A stretch of 64,000 nt of DNA from Cheilinus undulatus. Its lineage: Eukaryota > Chordata > Actinopteri > Labriformes > Labridae. Position numbers and translations under genes: made by a program. The stretch is taken from positions 30,915,000 to 30,978,999 of the forward strand of contig NC_054866.1 in the NCBI RefSeq assembly GCF_018320785.1, given 5' to 3'. The stretch's first letter is position 1; every line of letters begins with the position of its first letter. The notes under the pieces are model-generated. The model searched no databases. It saw nothing but the letters and a program-made list of their open reading frames with translations, and was not told where the DNA came from. Below, one piece after another: positions 25,001-34,169 of this stretch.

Positions 25001-28000
25001 AGGTTAACAAAAGATAAATTAAAAAAGGAAACTCGAGAACTAAATGTTTAGCTTCTTAAATAGGAAATGTTTGTATATCTCTGTGACTGAGTTAAGCTTT
25101 AACAGGAAAAGGGATGATTTACACCAAACTACCCTACTGTTCAAACCTGGAGTGTGTTCAAGAGCTATCTGACACTTATAATTAGCCTAGGGCCATCTCT
25201 CTTTCCTTTAGTGGGAGCAGGGTGCATGGCTATAGATGGAAGTGTTAAAAAAACAGTTTGAAACATGTTCGAGCCTCTGAGTGACAAAATAACAAGCTAA
25301 AGGAAGTACTGTCCTGTCAGTTTGAGCACAGAGCTGAGAACAACAAACCCAGAGGGAACTCTCTTCTAGAAAGCCTTTACCAAATAATATGTTTAGTTAG
25401 GATATATTTGAAATCTGCCATGTTTATGTTTAAAATGTTGAATATTAAAGTATATGAATGTGAGGAAATATCATTCAGAAGTTTCAAGCTGCTTTGCTCC
25501 TCTGATTCTAGGCGATTATCACCCTCATTCTGGCCACAGACATGGCCAGACATGGGGAGATACTGGACTCCTTCAAGCACAAAGTGGACAACTTTGACTT
25601 CACCAACGAAGAGCATGTGACATGCGTACGTATATGTTATGCTTGACAAGATCATAGCCTTTATCTGATGACTTTTCCAAACAGACTGTATTAGTGCAAT
25701 TGGAAAAGTAGCAATGGTAAATGTCCTTAAAAGATGTGTTCATGTTTATGACAGATAGGCTCCTTATCCTGTATCTGTTCTTGGTTTCAGGTGTTGCGTG
25801 TTTGCATCTATATAAGTTTGTTTATGTGTTTGCAGCTTAAGATGGTTTTGATTAAGTGCTGTGATATTTCCAACGAAGTAAGGCCAACTGAAGTCGCCGA
25901 GCCATGGGTGGACTGCCTACTGGAGGAATACTTCATGCAGGTGACCTCAACTGAAGCATTCAGAAATCTATCATGTAAATCAATCAGGTCAAGGGCAGAG
26001 TACTTAGTGAGTTTTATACTCCTAGTGTAGATTAAGACTGCTGGATTTATTTAGCTGTATTTCCACTTTGTGTGCCTCTCAGAGTGACAGGGAGAAGTCA
26101 GAGGGCCTCCCTGTGGCTCCCTTCATGGACAGAGATAAAGTCACCAAGCCCACGGCCCAGATCGGATTCATCAAGTTTGTCCTCATCCCAATGTTTGAGA
26201 CCGTCATGAAGGTTGGATCACGTCTGTACTTGTGTGCCTCTTTATGAAAACATACATACCGATAAACAAAACTTTGCTATCCAACAGCTTTTTCCGCAAA
26301 TAGAGGAGATTATGGTTCAACCTTTGAGAGACTCTCGTGACCACTATGAGGAGCTGAAGCAGATCGATGACGCTATGACAGAGGTAGAACTTATTGTCTT
26401 TGTGTTCTCTTGTATGGTATGTCTTTTCTATCCATCCACCCATCCATCTAGATCTGTCTGTCTATCTTTCTATGCTGACAATAAGACATCTCACATGCAG
26501 TTTCCTTGCTCATTTAAAATAAGTGTAACGTAATGTTACAGGTAAATGGTAGTAAATATAGAGATATTTTTTAATAAATATATGAATATGGTGTTATGTC
26601 ACAGGAACCTAGCTGCCATTAAAATATATTCTCTGGCTTTAAATCCTGAAGAATGAAAAATAAGTCAGAACTATTTTCCATGGTTGTAATCCTCTTCTGT
26701 TGGTTCGTAGCCTTAGATAAGCATGTCCTCTTCCATTAAGTCTACCATGGGAACCAGTGTGTTTCTACAGAAGCTCTGAGTAGACAATCCTGCTAGCTCG
26801 GCTGGTTTTTGCATGTTTGCATTGAACCATGTCATCAGCATACAACAATCCTAAAAAGGGTTTCGGAAGATGATTAATGTAGAACAAACAAAACAGGCCT
26901 GATACAGAAGCCTGAGGCCCACCCAACATAAAGTTAATGTCTTTAGACAACACATATTATCTTCAGGTCTCTAAGTTTTTGGTACTTTCCAGATAGGTGA
27001 TTAAATTTGAAAAATAAACCAACCAGAAATACACTATATGATCAAAAGTATTCAGCCACCTGACATTACAGCCACAGGGACTGTAACAACATTGTATTCA
27101 AATATGTGTTATATGGAGTTGGTCCCTCTTCTGCAGCTTTAACATCTTCCAATCTTCTTGGAAGATGTTAAAGAGTATTTCTGTGTGAATGTGGGCCCAT
27201 TCATCCTGTTCCAGTTCATCCCAAAGGTGCTTGATGGAATTGATGTCAGGGCTCAGAGTGGCCAGTCAAGTTCTTCCACACCATATTCATCAAACCATGT
27301 TTTTATAGTCCTTTCTTTGTGCACTAGGGCACAGTCAAGTTTGAATAGAAAGGGGCCTTCCTCAAATTGTTGCCACAAAGTTGGAAGCGTAGCATTGTCA
27401 ATAATGTCTTGGTATGCTGAAGCATTAAGTTTTCCCTTCACTGGAGATAAGGGGCCTAGCCCAGACCTTGAAAAACAGTCCCATACTATTATCCCTCCCA
27501 CACCAAACTTCACAGCTGGCACAATACAGTCAGGCAGGCAAAGATCTCCCAGAATCTGCTAAACCCAGACTCACCCACAACTGCCAAACAGAGAAGCGTG
27601 ATTTGTCACTCCATTGAACACATTTCCACTGCTCCACAGTCCAGTGATTTACACCACTCCGTCTGATGCTTGGCATTGGCCTCAGTGAAGTGAGGCTTGC
27701 TTACAGCTGCTTGGCCATGGAAACCCATTACATGAAGCTCCACTGCACAATCTTTGTTATTAATGCCAGTGAGAGTTCAGTACTCTTCAGCTATGGAGGG
27801 AGCAGAGTGCTAGTGACTTTTACGTCCATGCGCCTGAGCAGTTGCTCTGTTGCTGTTGTTCCTAAACACTTCCACTTTTTAATAATATCACTTAAAGTTT
27901 ACTGTGGAATATCCAGCAAGGATGAAATTTCACACTGCCTTATTGCAAAAGTGGCACCCATCTGCACACTTGAAGTCACTCTTCAGAATGATCCATTTTG

Positions 28001-28478
28001 TATCACAGATATTTATAAATAGAGACTGCATGGCTAGGAGCTTGATTTTTTACACCTGTGGCAACAAGTCTGACACACCTGAATTCAATGTGGCCAAATA
28101 CTTATGTCCATATAGTGTATCTTTAAAAAATATCCTAATAATGGGGTGCTGCAGTACATTATTAGCATGTTAGTGTTATTTCTTAAGGCTGCAATCATAA
28201 ATCATGATTCTTTTAAAGTTGATTAGAAACATGTAGTAATTCCGTTTTCCATAAGGAGGGATAAGGTAAACTGTAAATTAAATCTGGCTGCTCATTGCTA
28301 TCTGAAATGTTCAACTGAACTTAACAATAAAAAATAGTGGCTTTTACACCTTGTTTTTTTAACTGGGTGGTGTCACATTTCCATCAAACCACTTGCTAAC
28401 ATAAAGGTGTGTCTTTTGTTCAATGAGGCACAGAAGAAAAAAACTGAAAATATGTCATTAGGCGGGAAGAAGAAGTAA
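12947..28478 (+). CDS. pde9a: cGMP-specific 3',5'-cyclic phosphodiesterase 9A, complete, 18 coding exons
   Basis: PDE9A hydrolyses cGMP to GMP with very high affinity in the cytosol or nucleus. Coding exons: 12947-13015, 16404-16474, 17588-17665, 18176-18219, 20432-20486, 20748-20818, 20928-21015, 21097-21178, 21266-21340, 21437-21523, 23456-23560, 23739-23821, 24093-24249, 25512-25625, 25836-25940, 26083-26211, 26288-26383, 28428-28478. All borders are GT/AG and the exons total 1560 nt, giving 519 residues. Human PDE9A2 has 533; the 60-residue exon special to PDE9A1 is absent. By my numbering the metal ligands are His257, His293, Asp294 and Asp403, with His253 as the general-acid histidine. 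Gln454 is the invariant purine-selecting glutamine and Phe457 the base clamp. All residues around the pocket are intact, so the enzyme should be active. There is no GAF or other regulatory domain, as usual for PDE9. Unusual: LAIQENY where human has FCVHDNY. Confidence 0.96.
13840..14060 (+). mobile_element. LINE reverse-transcriptase fragment (YADD box)
   Basis: From 13861 the + frame reads [18 protein letters not shown], the catalytic YADD motif of a non-LTR reverse transcriptase. Decayed downstream segments resemble the YGxVVKxF and NVSxTKD parts of fish LINE RTs. It sits in pde9a intron 1. It is too short to assign a clade. Confidence 0.55.
14190..14915 (+). mobile_element. DNA-transposon relic with transposase N-terminal fragment (Kolobok-like)
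   Basis: The segment has GAATGAGCTGTTTCTGTG, GGCTTTAAATGGTAAT and GACTCCGCCCCTGACTCTGCC, typical of a common teleost transposon. A frame at 14565-14912 then carries [19 protein letters not shown] and [19 protein letters not shown]. These resemble the N-terminus of fish Kolobok/THAP-type transposase ORFs as I remember them. The frame ends early, so the element is dead. Family assignment is from memory. Confidence 0.42.
14916..16403. other. rest of pde9a intron 1, no gene seen
   Basis: AT-rich intronic sequence. No exon, RNA gene or clear repeat was recognised. Confidence 0.4.
16404..16474 (+). CDS. pde9a: pde9a coding exon 2
   Basis: The acceptor is CTTGCAG and the donor GTTTGT. It encodes [20 protein letters not shown] and NIPR, the N-terminal regulatory segment (human VIFSKYCNSSDIMDLF). 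Confidence 0.9.
16741..17199 (+). repeat. minisatellite, 52-bp unit, about 9 copies
   Basis: The unit begins AAGCCCTAAGAGGACATACA and continues into a T-rich half. Unit starts fall at 16751, 16803, 16855, 16907, 16959, 17011, 17062, 17110 and 17163: period exactly 52 for the first five steps, then drifting. It lies in pde9a intron 2. Because 52 is not a multiple of 3, the 105-codon frame across it is an artefact. Confidence 0.93.
17588..17665 (+). CDS. pde9a: pde9a coding exon 3
   Basis: The acceptor is TTTGCAG and the donor GTAACA. It encodes [20 protein letters not shown] and PTNSP, matching human [11 protein letters not shown]. Confidence 0.92.
18176..18219 (+). CDS. pde9a: pde9a coding exon 4
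   Basis: The acceptor is TTACAG and the donor GTAAAA. It encodes [14 protein letters not shown], matching human TPYKVRPVAIKQLS. It joins directly to the next exon, as in the PDE9A2 isoform. Confidence 0.87.
18640..20050 (+). repeat. degenerate T-rich tandem repeat, unit about 278 bp
   Basis: A pyrimidine-rich tract in pde9a intron 4. The phrase TTGATTTTATTGCTTTTTCC with TTATTGAATGC recurs at about 18701, 18981, 19511 and 19808. TGTTTTATTCTCACACTATC at 19403 recurs at 19681, 278 bp apart. After subtracting the 280-bp MITE, spacings run from about 250 to 297. Several 60-80 codon hydrophobic frames here reflect Phe/Leu codons in T-rich DNA, not genes. Confidence 0.65.
19051..19330. mobile_element. 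MITE with TIRs ending CCCTCCTGTTG, probably piggyBac-type
   Basis: The left end is CCCTCCTGTTGTC and the right end GACAACAGGAGGG. Just inside are matching GGGTCAAATTGACCCGG blocks, themselves palindromic. The right flank is TTAA (19331-19334) and the left flank TTAC, fitting a decayed TTAA duplication. There is an extra ~26-bp stretch in the left arm. It has no coding capacity. Confidence 0.7.
20432..20486 (+). CDS. pde9a: pde9a coding exon 5
   Basis: The acceptor is CTCTGCAG and the donor GTAACA. It encodes [19 protein letters not shown] across both junctions; human has ELIQSVLAQVAEQFSR. Confidence 0.93.
20748..20818 (+). CDS. pde9a: pde9a coding exon 6
   Basis: The acceptor is ATCACAG and the donor GTGCGT. 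It encodes [20 protein letters not shown] and RVE, a helical segment before the catalytic domain. Confidence 0.94.
20928..21015 (+). CDS. pde9a: pde9a coding exon 7
   Basis: The acceptor is CTTGCAG and the donor GTGAAA. It encodes [20 protein letters not shown] and EMTSRGGG, nearly identical to human [18 protein letters not shown]. Confidence 0.95.
21097..21178 (+). CDS. pde9a: pde9a coding exon 8
   Basis: The acceptor is ATTTAG and the donor GTATGT. It encodes [20 protein letters not shown] and DVPNYPK; human has TPRRDVPTYPK. Confidence 0.95.
21266..21340 (+). CDS. pde9a: pde9a coding exon 9
   Basis: The acceptor is ATTATAG and the donor GTTTGC. It encodes [20 protein letters not shown] and WEHNE, the start of the catalytic domain. 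Confidence 0.95.
21437..21523 (+). CDS. pde9a: pde9a coding exon 10
   Basis: The acceptor is GCTGCAG and the donor GTAAAA. It encodes [20 protein letters not shown] and NPITLKRWL. Confidence 0.95.
21624..22153. mobile_element. possible non-autonomous DNA element in pde9a intron 10
   Basis: The left edge AAGGGTGCACCCACACCAGG and right edge AGTGTGAGAACATCCT resemble the ends of a fish repeat, with internal CATGGTACAGC / TTACCATGCC words near each end. No target duplication was established. Confidence 0.3.
22800..23275 (+). mobile_element. 3' remnant of an L2/Rex-type LINE reverse transcriptase
   Basis: The frame at 22795-23208 carries [18 protein letters not shown], matching the FVTSRLDYCNSLLYGL block of L2-like LINEs. 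[18 protein letters not shown] follows, the usual RT C-terminal block. Part of the usual sequence between the blocks is missing. It lies in pde9a intron 10, in the gene's orientation, and ends just before the exon at 23456. Confidence 0.72.
23456..23560 (+). CDS. pde9a: pde9a coding exon 11: first metal-binding histidines
   Basis: The acceptor is GGTCTAG and the donor GTACAG. It encodes [20 protein letters not shown], then [20 protein letters not shown] supplies the general-acid His253 and metal-ligand His257 of my numbering. The leading LAIQE differs from human FCVHD. Confidence 0.96.
23739..23821 (+). CDS. pde9a: pde9a coding exon 12: HD metal motif
   Basis: The acceptor is ATCCAG after a run of C, and the donor GTAAGA. 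It encodes [20 protein letters not shown] and [19 protein letters not shown] is the PDE signature, with His293 and Asp294 binding the metal ions. Confidence 0.97.
24093..24249 (+). CDS. pde9a: pde9a coding exon 13
   Basis: The acceptor is CCATCAG and the donor GTCAGA. It encodes [30 protein letters not shown] and onward to FKQIRQ, nearly identical to human PDE9A. Confidence 0.97.
24250..25511. other. pde9a intron 13, no gene seen
   Basis: AT-rich intron. The CACAGAGCTGAGAACAACAAAC block at about 25328 recurs at about 47464, so part of 25100-25390 is an interspersed repeat. Confidence 0.4.
25512..25625 (+). CDS. pde9a: pde9a coding exon 14
   Basis: The acceptor is ATTCTAG and the donor GTACGT. 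It encodes [20 protein letters not shown] and onward to EEHVTC; human has EEHMTL at its end. Confidence 0.96.
25836..25940 (+). CDS. pde9a: pde9a coding exon 15: third metal site and pocket residues
   Basis: The acceptor is TTTGCAG and the donor GTGACC. It encodes [20 protein letters not shown] and [15 protein letters not shown]. Asp403 binds metal; Asn406, Glu407 and the EEYF tyrosine line the cGMP pocket by comparison with human PDE9. Confidence 0.97.
26083..26211 (+). CDS. pde9a: pde9a coding exon 16: purine-selective glutamine
   Basis: The acceptor is CTCTCAG and the donor GTTGGA. It encodes [20 protein letters not shown] and then [20 protein letters not shown]. Gln454 of AQIGF is the invariant glutamine and Phe457 the hydrophobic clamp. 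Confidence 0.97.
26288..26383 (+). CDS. pde9a: pde9a coding exon 17
   Basis: The acceptor is CCAACAG and the donor GTAGAA. It encodes [20 protein letters not shown] and [12 protein letters not shown], the last helix of the catalytic domain. Confidence 0.96.
26770..26945 (-). mobile_element. LINE reverse-transcriptase fragment
   Basis: The minus frame reads [20 protein letters not shown], then [10 protein letters not shown]. This matches the GxPQGSxLGPLLFLLYINDLP...YADD core of a non-LTR RT with only a short piece missing. It lies in the last pde9a intron next to the Tc1-like element. Confidence 0.68.
27032..28117 (-). mobile_element. Tc1-like DNA transposon relic with both TIRs
   Basis: The ends are CACTATATGATCAAAAGTATT and its decayed inverse AATACTTATGTCCATATAGTG, each flanked by TA (27030-27031 and 28118-28119). 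The minus frame 27253-27522 gives [20 protein letters not shown], then [20 protein letters not shown], and ends EELDWPL. This is the DDE core of a Tc1-type transposase. Frame breaks elsewhere make it inactive. It occupies half of the last pde9a intron. Confidence 0.9.
28428..28478 (+). CDS. pde9a: pde9a terminal coding exon
   Basis: The acceptor is CAATGAG before 28428. It encodes [16 protein letters not shown] and TAA, matching human LQKKTDSLTSG at its start but with a shorter, Lys-rich end. An AG at 28432-28433 offers an alternative acceptor two codons downstream. It is found 2.0 kb after exon 17 and was chosen by homology and frame. Confidence 0.8.
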   Translation, partial: AQKKKTENMSLGGKKK

Positions 28479-30289
28479 GCTCTGCAGTGAGTGAGTGCAG
28501 TGGTATCTGTGTAAGTAAAAGACACTGACTCCTTGGTTGTGCTTTAGTGTTTAGTCTTAGTATTATGAGTGCACTCTGTCTCAGCCGCTCTCCTGCTCTC
28601 CTCCACAGCAACTCCAGACTTTAATGAATGAGGCGCACTTTTAGCACTTTGGATCCAACTTTTGAGTCAAACACAAGGAGATAATATTTTTCTTCAGTTT
28701 TACTTCCGTAAAGACAGAGTACATAGCATTAGCAAGGACATTTCTCTAGTTTAAAAATGTATTTACATGTTTGACATATTTTCTGAGGCTATATAGTGTA
28801 TAGTCAAGCAGATATGATAGTTGGAACTTAAGTGCTAAAATTGTTACTCATTTGTTTCCATCTTAAACAAAATTCATCTTTTTTGCAGTGACAAGATACT
28901 ATAACCTCTTTCCTGTCATTTTATATTAAACCTTTCCACAGATATGGAGTGAGGCTGACTAGACTCTGAGTAAGTTTTGACTTTCCTTATGTAGGAAGGC
29001 CATTTCTCACTCACAGCTCTGACAGCTTCAGTCCAAAAGTCTTTTTCTGTTGTTGGTGATAACCACCAGTCTTTCATTGGTCGGGCATGGTTTGTGCTGA
29101 TCTATAGGCTCAGCTCTCCTAGTTGTAGTTTTAGCTTTCCTATTCAAGATGCAGCTGTCTCCCCCTGCCTTATCAAAGCTTTTATTTCATCTTCAGGGGT
29201 CTTCTTTCATGCTCAAATTTAAAAAACCTGAATGAGGCTTCAGTGAGGACCACCTGTGCCGCACCCGCCAAGAGAGCAGACGGATCGTCAGGGAGAGAAA
29301 CGAGACTTCATGGCTGCACACTGAACTAAACTTAGGCGTCAATCCGACATATCCTGAACTTTGACTTAGTTTTTTGCACTGGATGTAACAGAGAGCAACC
29401 TTCTAACCTCTCTGCATATTTAAGGTGTTTATGTTGCTCTCTTTATTTTTTTATTTTATAGTGCTGCAAAGATTTGAAGGACCAGTTTCCAAAAAAGAAA
29501 AAATAAATAAATAAATATTGGAAGTTTAACTACCCTGCATTTTTCAAAGTATAAAAATAACAGCAGAAGATGATTCATGTAGCAAAGATTCAGGAACAGA
29601 CTGCAAAGACTTTCATTGTTTTCTTCTAATTTATTAGAAAAAATGAACTGCACCAAAGCTGGATATTTTCACTTCAATGTAGCAATATTATGTTGGATTG
29701 ATATAGTGCACTGGGTGTTTTCCAAGTAATAACTTGCACCCTCATTTCTCAGTTTTTCAACACAAAATAGCAGTTCAATAAACTGTCATAAACCTGTTTG
29801 TTCTTATACTTCAACACATTAAAAATAAATTATAAAGCTGCACCATGGCATCCATTACTATTATTATACTTAAGACATTGGTTCCTATACTGGGGTCCGA
29901 GAACCCTTAGGTGGGGCACCAGTGATCGAAGGCTGGAGACTTTGTCTGCAGAGGTCATAATGAGGTGGTTAAAGGATTATGATGACCAGGTTTGGAGGCA
30001 ACACGTTACAAATTAATCAGGTAGAGTACTCAGATTACTTTCTGTTGTAACGAGTAATGTAATGTGTTAGTTTTACTAATGAAGTAATCCATTATTAGTT
30101 ACATTTTCACAAAACTAATCTGTTACTAAAAGAAAAATGCCCTATTTTCTTTCTCTTCTGATCACAAAAAAGAGAAAGAAAAAAAGAAGCCCCTTACTCC
30201 TAAGCACAGTTTGTCCTTCCTTCTTTCCTGTACGCACATTTGCCAGCGGCAAGGTAAATGCAGCTTTGTCAGTATGCGCATTGCAAGCT
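28479..30289. other. pde9a 3' UTR and intergenic
   Basis: There is no further gene. An ATTAAA at 28925-28930 and AATAAA motifs near 29502 are possible poly(A) signals. Confidence 0.35.
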
Positions 30290-30545
30290 TATTGAGATAG
30301 TAAAATGGCAGAGAGGACCTGTCTTGATTGACAAGACAACCACGCCTCCTGGCAGCATCTTGAGGACAGCATCCAAGGTGTGGGGCAACATGTAAGCCCT
30401 CTCATCCCAGTTCATAGTCCTGTGGGCCTGTTTCTGCATCTTGATGACCTCCTTGATCCATCTTTGGTACTTGTTGCTCTCTGAACAAATAGCACTGTTG
30501 CTTTTCCAGTCCATGATGTGGTTTTCCTTTTTACAGCGGTGTGAT
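30290..30545 (-). mobile_element. Penelope-like element fragment (GIY-YIG ORF end)
   Basis: The minus frame reads ENHIMDWKSNSAICSESNKY, then QRWIKEVIKM and NWDERAYMLPHTLDAVL. This resembles the C-terminal region of the GIY-YIG-containing ORF of vertebrate Penelope-like elements (NHxMDW...RWIKEAIxIRK...NRDEGxY). Only this end survives. Confidence 0.5.
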
Positions 30546-31779
30546 AATGGCTGACTTTAAATTTCCTACTCCTGGGAACATAAACCGTAGAAAACGTTTG
30601 AAGAAGCCTGATGCTGGGGCTTATGGTGGCCTTTGAGTTCATAGCGCCTTCGCAGCGATATTGAAACACTGTCAAGTTAATTTAATCAACCCTAGTTACA
30701 AGACAAAGAGGCTGAGTTGAGGCAGGTCTCAAGTATCCTGACAAACAGTTACATCATGACTACTTGCACCTAAATCAGTCATGCCCCGTGTTATGTATAA
30801 ATCATTTTCTTTATGAAAATAGATGAACAATGATGAACAAGATGATCAATTTAAAAAATCATCAGGTCAGTGTATCGTTACAAATTCTCAGTTTTCTTCG
30901 TCTACACAGAAACATGGTATACAGTGATCTAAAACACTACTTGGGTGTGTATGGAAGAACAAAATGCAAAGAAAATCCTTTGTTTTTTAAAGCACCTGCC
31001 TATGTGTGGACAAGGCCTGAGGTCTTGAGTACTGCCAGCAAGAAAACCACCATAAATGACCCGGGCCCTGGGAAAATGAAAACATCCTTACGTTAAGTTA
31101 ACAGAATGTTAACTTTTTCAATATATTTTGTCACTAATAAAATATATTATTCTGCATAACCCTAGTAAACTTCTAAATTCTCTTTTTCCTGATACAGATT
31201 TTAAACCGCATCAATAGAAAGCGCCCAGCACATTCAGATTGATTGAGAACAATTTTATTGCCACCTTTTAAACCTGAGGCCTGGAATTTAGTCAACATGT
31301 GCTGAAATATGACTTATATGCACTTGTGTACCACCCATAGGTGCCACTTAGCTCAGCCTGTGCCACATCCACCTCCACCTCTCTCTCTCTACCCCTCCTC
31401 TACATCAGATCTGACTGGTTTTCCTCCGGCTACACCATGGGGTATTTGTGTCTTTCAGGGATATGTTGCCAATTACTCCAGAATGTTTACTGCCTCACCT
31501 GTTGGCCTTGACTCAGATAAAATGTCATCTACACAGGTCTGATGAAATCCTTTTAAAAATACTGAGTAAGGCAAAGTATGATTCACCAAAGGCTCTACTT
31601 GCTCTACACTTTTTTGTTTGTGCATTCCAAAATCAAGAAGAATAAACTTTGGTTTCACTCCTTGGTAGCTTAAACTGTTGATTTTAACTGTTGATTTTCA
31701 CTGTTGATCCACCTATTCACGGTGGGATAGCTTCTTTTGAATCAATCAGGTCTTTTGTGTACACTTTACTTCAATCCTG

Positions 31780-31955
31780 CATTTAAGATAATGACCTCAA
31801 AGCAATGAAGAAGCACATCATTTGTCAGATAAGGTAGGGGAAAGTGAGTAAACAAATTTGAAGTGTATGAATGACTGTAATTATTGAGCACCATCTCCTC
31901 GTATCGTGACAGAGTGTATTGACACTGACTTTCAGGAACTTTGATTAAACCACAT
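31780..31955 (-). repeat. left arm of an inverted repeat pair with shared reading frame
   Basis: The reverse complement aligns with 35735-35915. Both contain GTTCCTGAA-GTCAGTGTCAATACACTC, TACAGTCATTCATACACT and TGTGCTTCTT-ATTGCTTTG-GGTCATTATCT with small changes. The minus frame (31766-32002) reads VPESQCQYTLSR, then LFTHFPLPYLTNDVLLHCFE. Confidence 0.7.
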
Positions 31956-32129
31956 GCTGTTTTATCATAGAGGGATTCTGCACAGTGATTAAAGCAATGC
32001 AACCCTTAAATAAAAGGAGTTTCTCTGTGACAAGTTGAGACAATGTACACCACTTTAATTAAATTTCACATGCTCTTGCCGTCTGTCTTGTAGCCCCTCA
32101 AGGGACATGAACTGGGAACAAATAAACAA

Positions 32130-32420
32130 GCTTCTGGAGCAGTCTACAAAGTTTTACATGCTCACAGGAAAGTTTTCAGTGCTCAAGAGAAATGTTAATG
32201 TACCGATAAAGTTTTACATCTCTAGAAGGTTTTCTGCACTCAAGAGAAATTTTAATGTGCTCCAGAGAAAACTTTACAAGCTTGTACGAAAGTTTGACAA
32301 GTTTTATGCTCTCAAGTAAAAAAATGTGTGCTCATGAGACTTAACATGCAAACCAGACAGTTTTATATGCTCACGAATGTTTAACAATCTTAAGAGAAAG
32401 TTGAATGTGCTCAAATCTGT
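32130..32420 (+). repeat. degenerate minisatellite, ~22-bp unit
   Basis: About a dozen imperfect copies of a unit like AAAGTTTTACATGCTCAAGAG. The same unit reappears at 34505-34605. The frame across it (KLYKLVRKF-type) is repeat-derived. Confidence 0.75.
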
Positions 32421-32799
32421 ACATATTTATGATTTTTCTTATGGCACCAGTGTCAAACCAGTACACCCAAGATGTTTTCGGCATTCAAATCAACACAGAC
32501 ACGCCGCCACTTGTAATAGTAGAATGGGGCAAATTGGTCACAAGCTAAGAGGCTGGTGGTGTCACTTTTTAGCTTTCTGCCCTTATGTTGTCATAAAAAT
32601 GTTTTTAAAGGATATGAGCAACCATTTTGAGAGACGGTTTTTGGCTTTTCTGTTTTGTTGTTGTTGTTGTTTTAAAGATGAAAAGGGCAAATGAAGAGCC
32701 TTTTTGGAGCCGAAAGACCTGGTCTCTAAAAAGAGCTGCAATTCCAATCACTCTGAGAGATTCTGGAGGTACGTGAACAGCCATGATTTTTGTTTACAA

Positions 32800-33615
32800 G
32801 AAGAACGCAGCTTGATAATCAGTTGTCCAAGACAGTCTGGCTGCAGACTACAGGACCCCCATTGCAGCCCACTATGGTGAGATGTCACATCTTTCAGAAT
32901 ATGAATGCAAGGTAAAACTTTAAAAATAAATTTGGATTAAACTTCCAGTTAGGATTAGGATTCAAAAGTTTAACATCCAAAACTTGACACAACCTAGTTA
33001 CAAAACGTTGAAAAAAGCCGATTAAACAGTCTGCTCACAGGAAAAAAGCTTGTCCTCCACGGAACCACTCTAACACAGCTAACATATTAGCTACATAGAT
33101 AACATATCTACATAGGGTAACTAAATCTAAAGCCAACAAAGCTGCGTTAGCGAGGAAAGCTACTCATGTTAAGTAGTTACGTAACTATGAAGGTAGATGA
33201 AGACTGAACAACTTTCATAGTTTTCTAAATCTCCCAAACTCATATTCTATACACCTGAAAAACCTAGTTAAATTCCAAGCAAACACAGCTGTTAGCTACA
33301 TTAGATTATGCTAGTACTGCTAAATCTAGACCCATTTTAGCTTAGCTAAGGCTAAATAAGTTACATAGGCTTACATAATTATGTTAACTACATAGTTAGC
33401 AAAGCTAAGTAAGCTTTAGCTCAAGCTAATGAAGCTAGGGGGCTACCATTTGTGTAACTACGTATAAAACGGGTCAATACATAATTTATTCCCAGATTAG
33501 ACGTCAGACTTTTTTTCTGTTTAATTTATGAAATGTATCTTAGTCTGTTATGTGGTTATTTCATGAATGTAGTGGCCAGAATTTGCTATAAATAAAACTG
33601 AACTTAAAAATAACC
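32800..33615 (+). repeat. TAGCTA-rich interspersed repeat, copy A
   Basis: It opens near GACAGTCTGGCTGCAGAC, passes GGATTAAACTTCCAGTTAGG and a CTTGTCCTCCACGG block, then a core dominated by GCTAACATAGCTACATAG words. It ends with GGTTATTTCATGAATGTAG and AATAAAACTGAACTTAAAA, like a polyadenylated 3' end. Related copies are at 36657-37830 and 53140-54225. Confidence 0.65.
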
Positions 33616-33905
33616 TAGAATGGCCGTCTGAGGCAGCAGACCCACGCCGAAGCAGCGCCACCGAGGAACTCACGCTCCCATTGATTACTATGGTGTTCAA
33701 AATTCGATGTCCGAGAAAAACCGAACGGGTGTGTGGATCATCACCAAAATCTAACAAATTCTTCCCTGTCACTATCCCAACATTCCCTAAAGGTTTGGTG
33801 AAGATCTGACTTTCCGTCGTCGAGTTATCTTGTACACATTCAAACAAACAAAGAAAGACAGATACGGAACCCTTTACATAACCCCCTACAGATTTCATTG
33901 GCGTG
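33615..33905 (-). repeat. relic of a repeat related to the 5869-6562 family
   Basis: The reverse complement holds the sequence GTTAGATTTTGGTGATGATC, a 5' part with AAGATAACTCGACGACGG, and a right end CAGACGGCCATTCTAGG. It abuts the 3' end of copy A. The 129-codon frame here comes from the repeat. Confidence 0.5.
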
Positions 33906-34169
33906 GGTAAAAAACATCTTGAATGTTGAACCGGCAAATTATGTTCTTTATATTCTGGCAGAGGCGGTGTCTCAAGGTTGTGGTCTGCAAGACTGGACAG
34001 CTGAGATCTGTGGTCTGCAGCCAGACCCCTTCTCTGATGGTGTGGTCATTTATGTCTACTGGTACTCTTTGTGTCTAGACATCCAATCCAACCTAGCTGA
34101 AGGCATACTAGACCAAGCTATTGGAAGTTGAACTATTTTCAGTATGAACATAGGTGCATCCACAAGAGC

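Noticed and set aside
25328..25352. CACAGAGCTGAGAACAACAAAC shared with 47464
   Set aside because: It looks like a small piece of a dispersed fish repeat. Too short here to define an element.
33548..33937. 129-codon minus frame
   Set aside because: It covers a repeat related to the 5869-6562 family, so the frame is repeat-derived.
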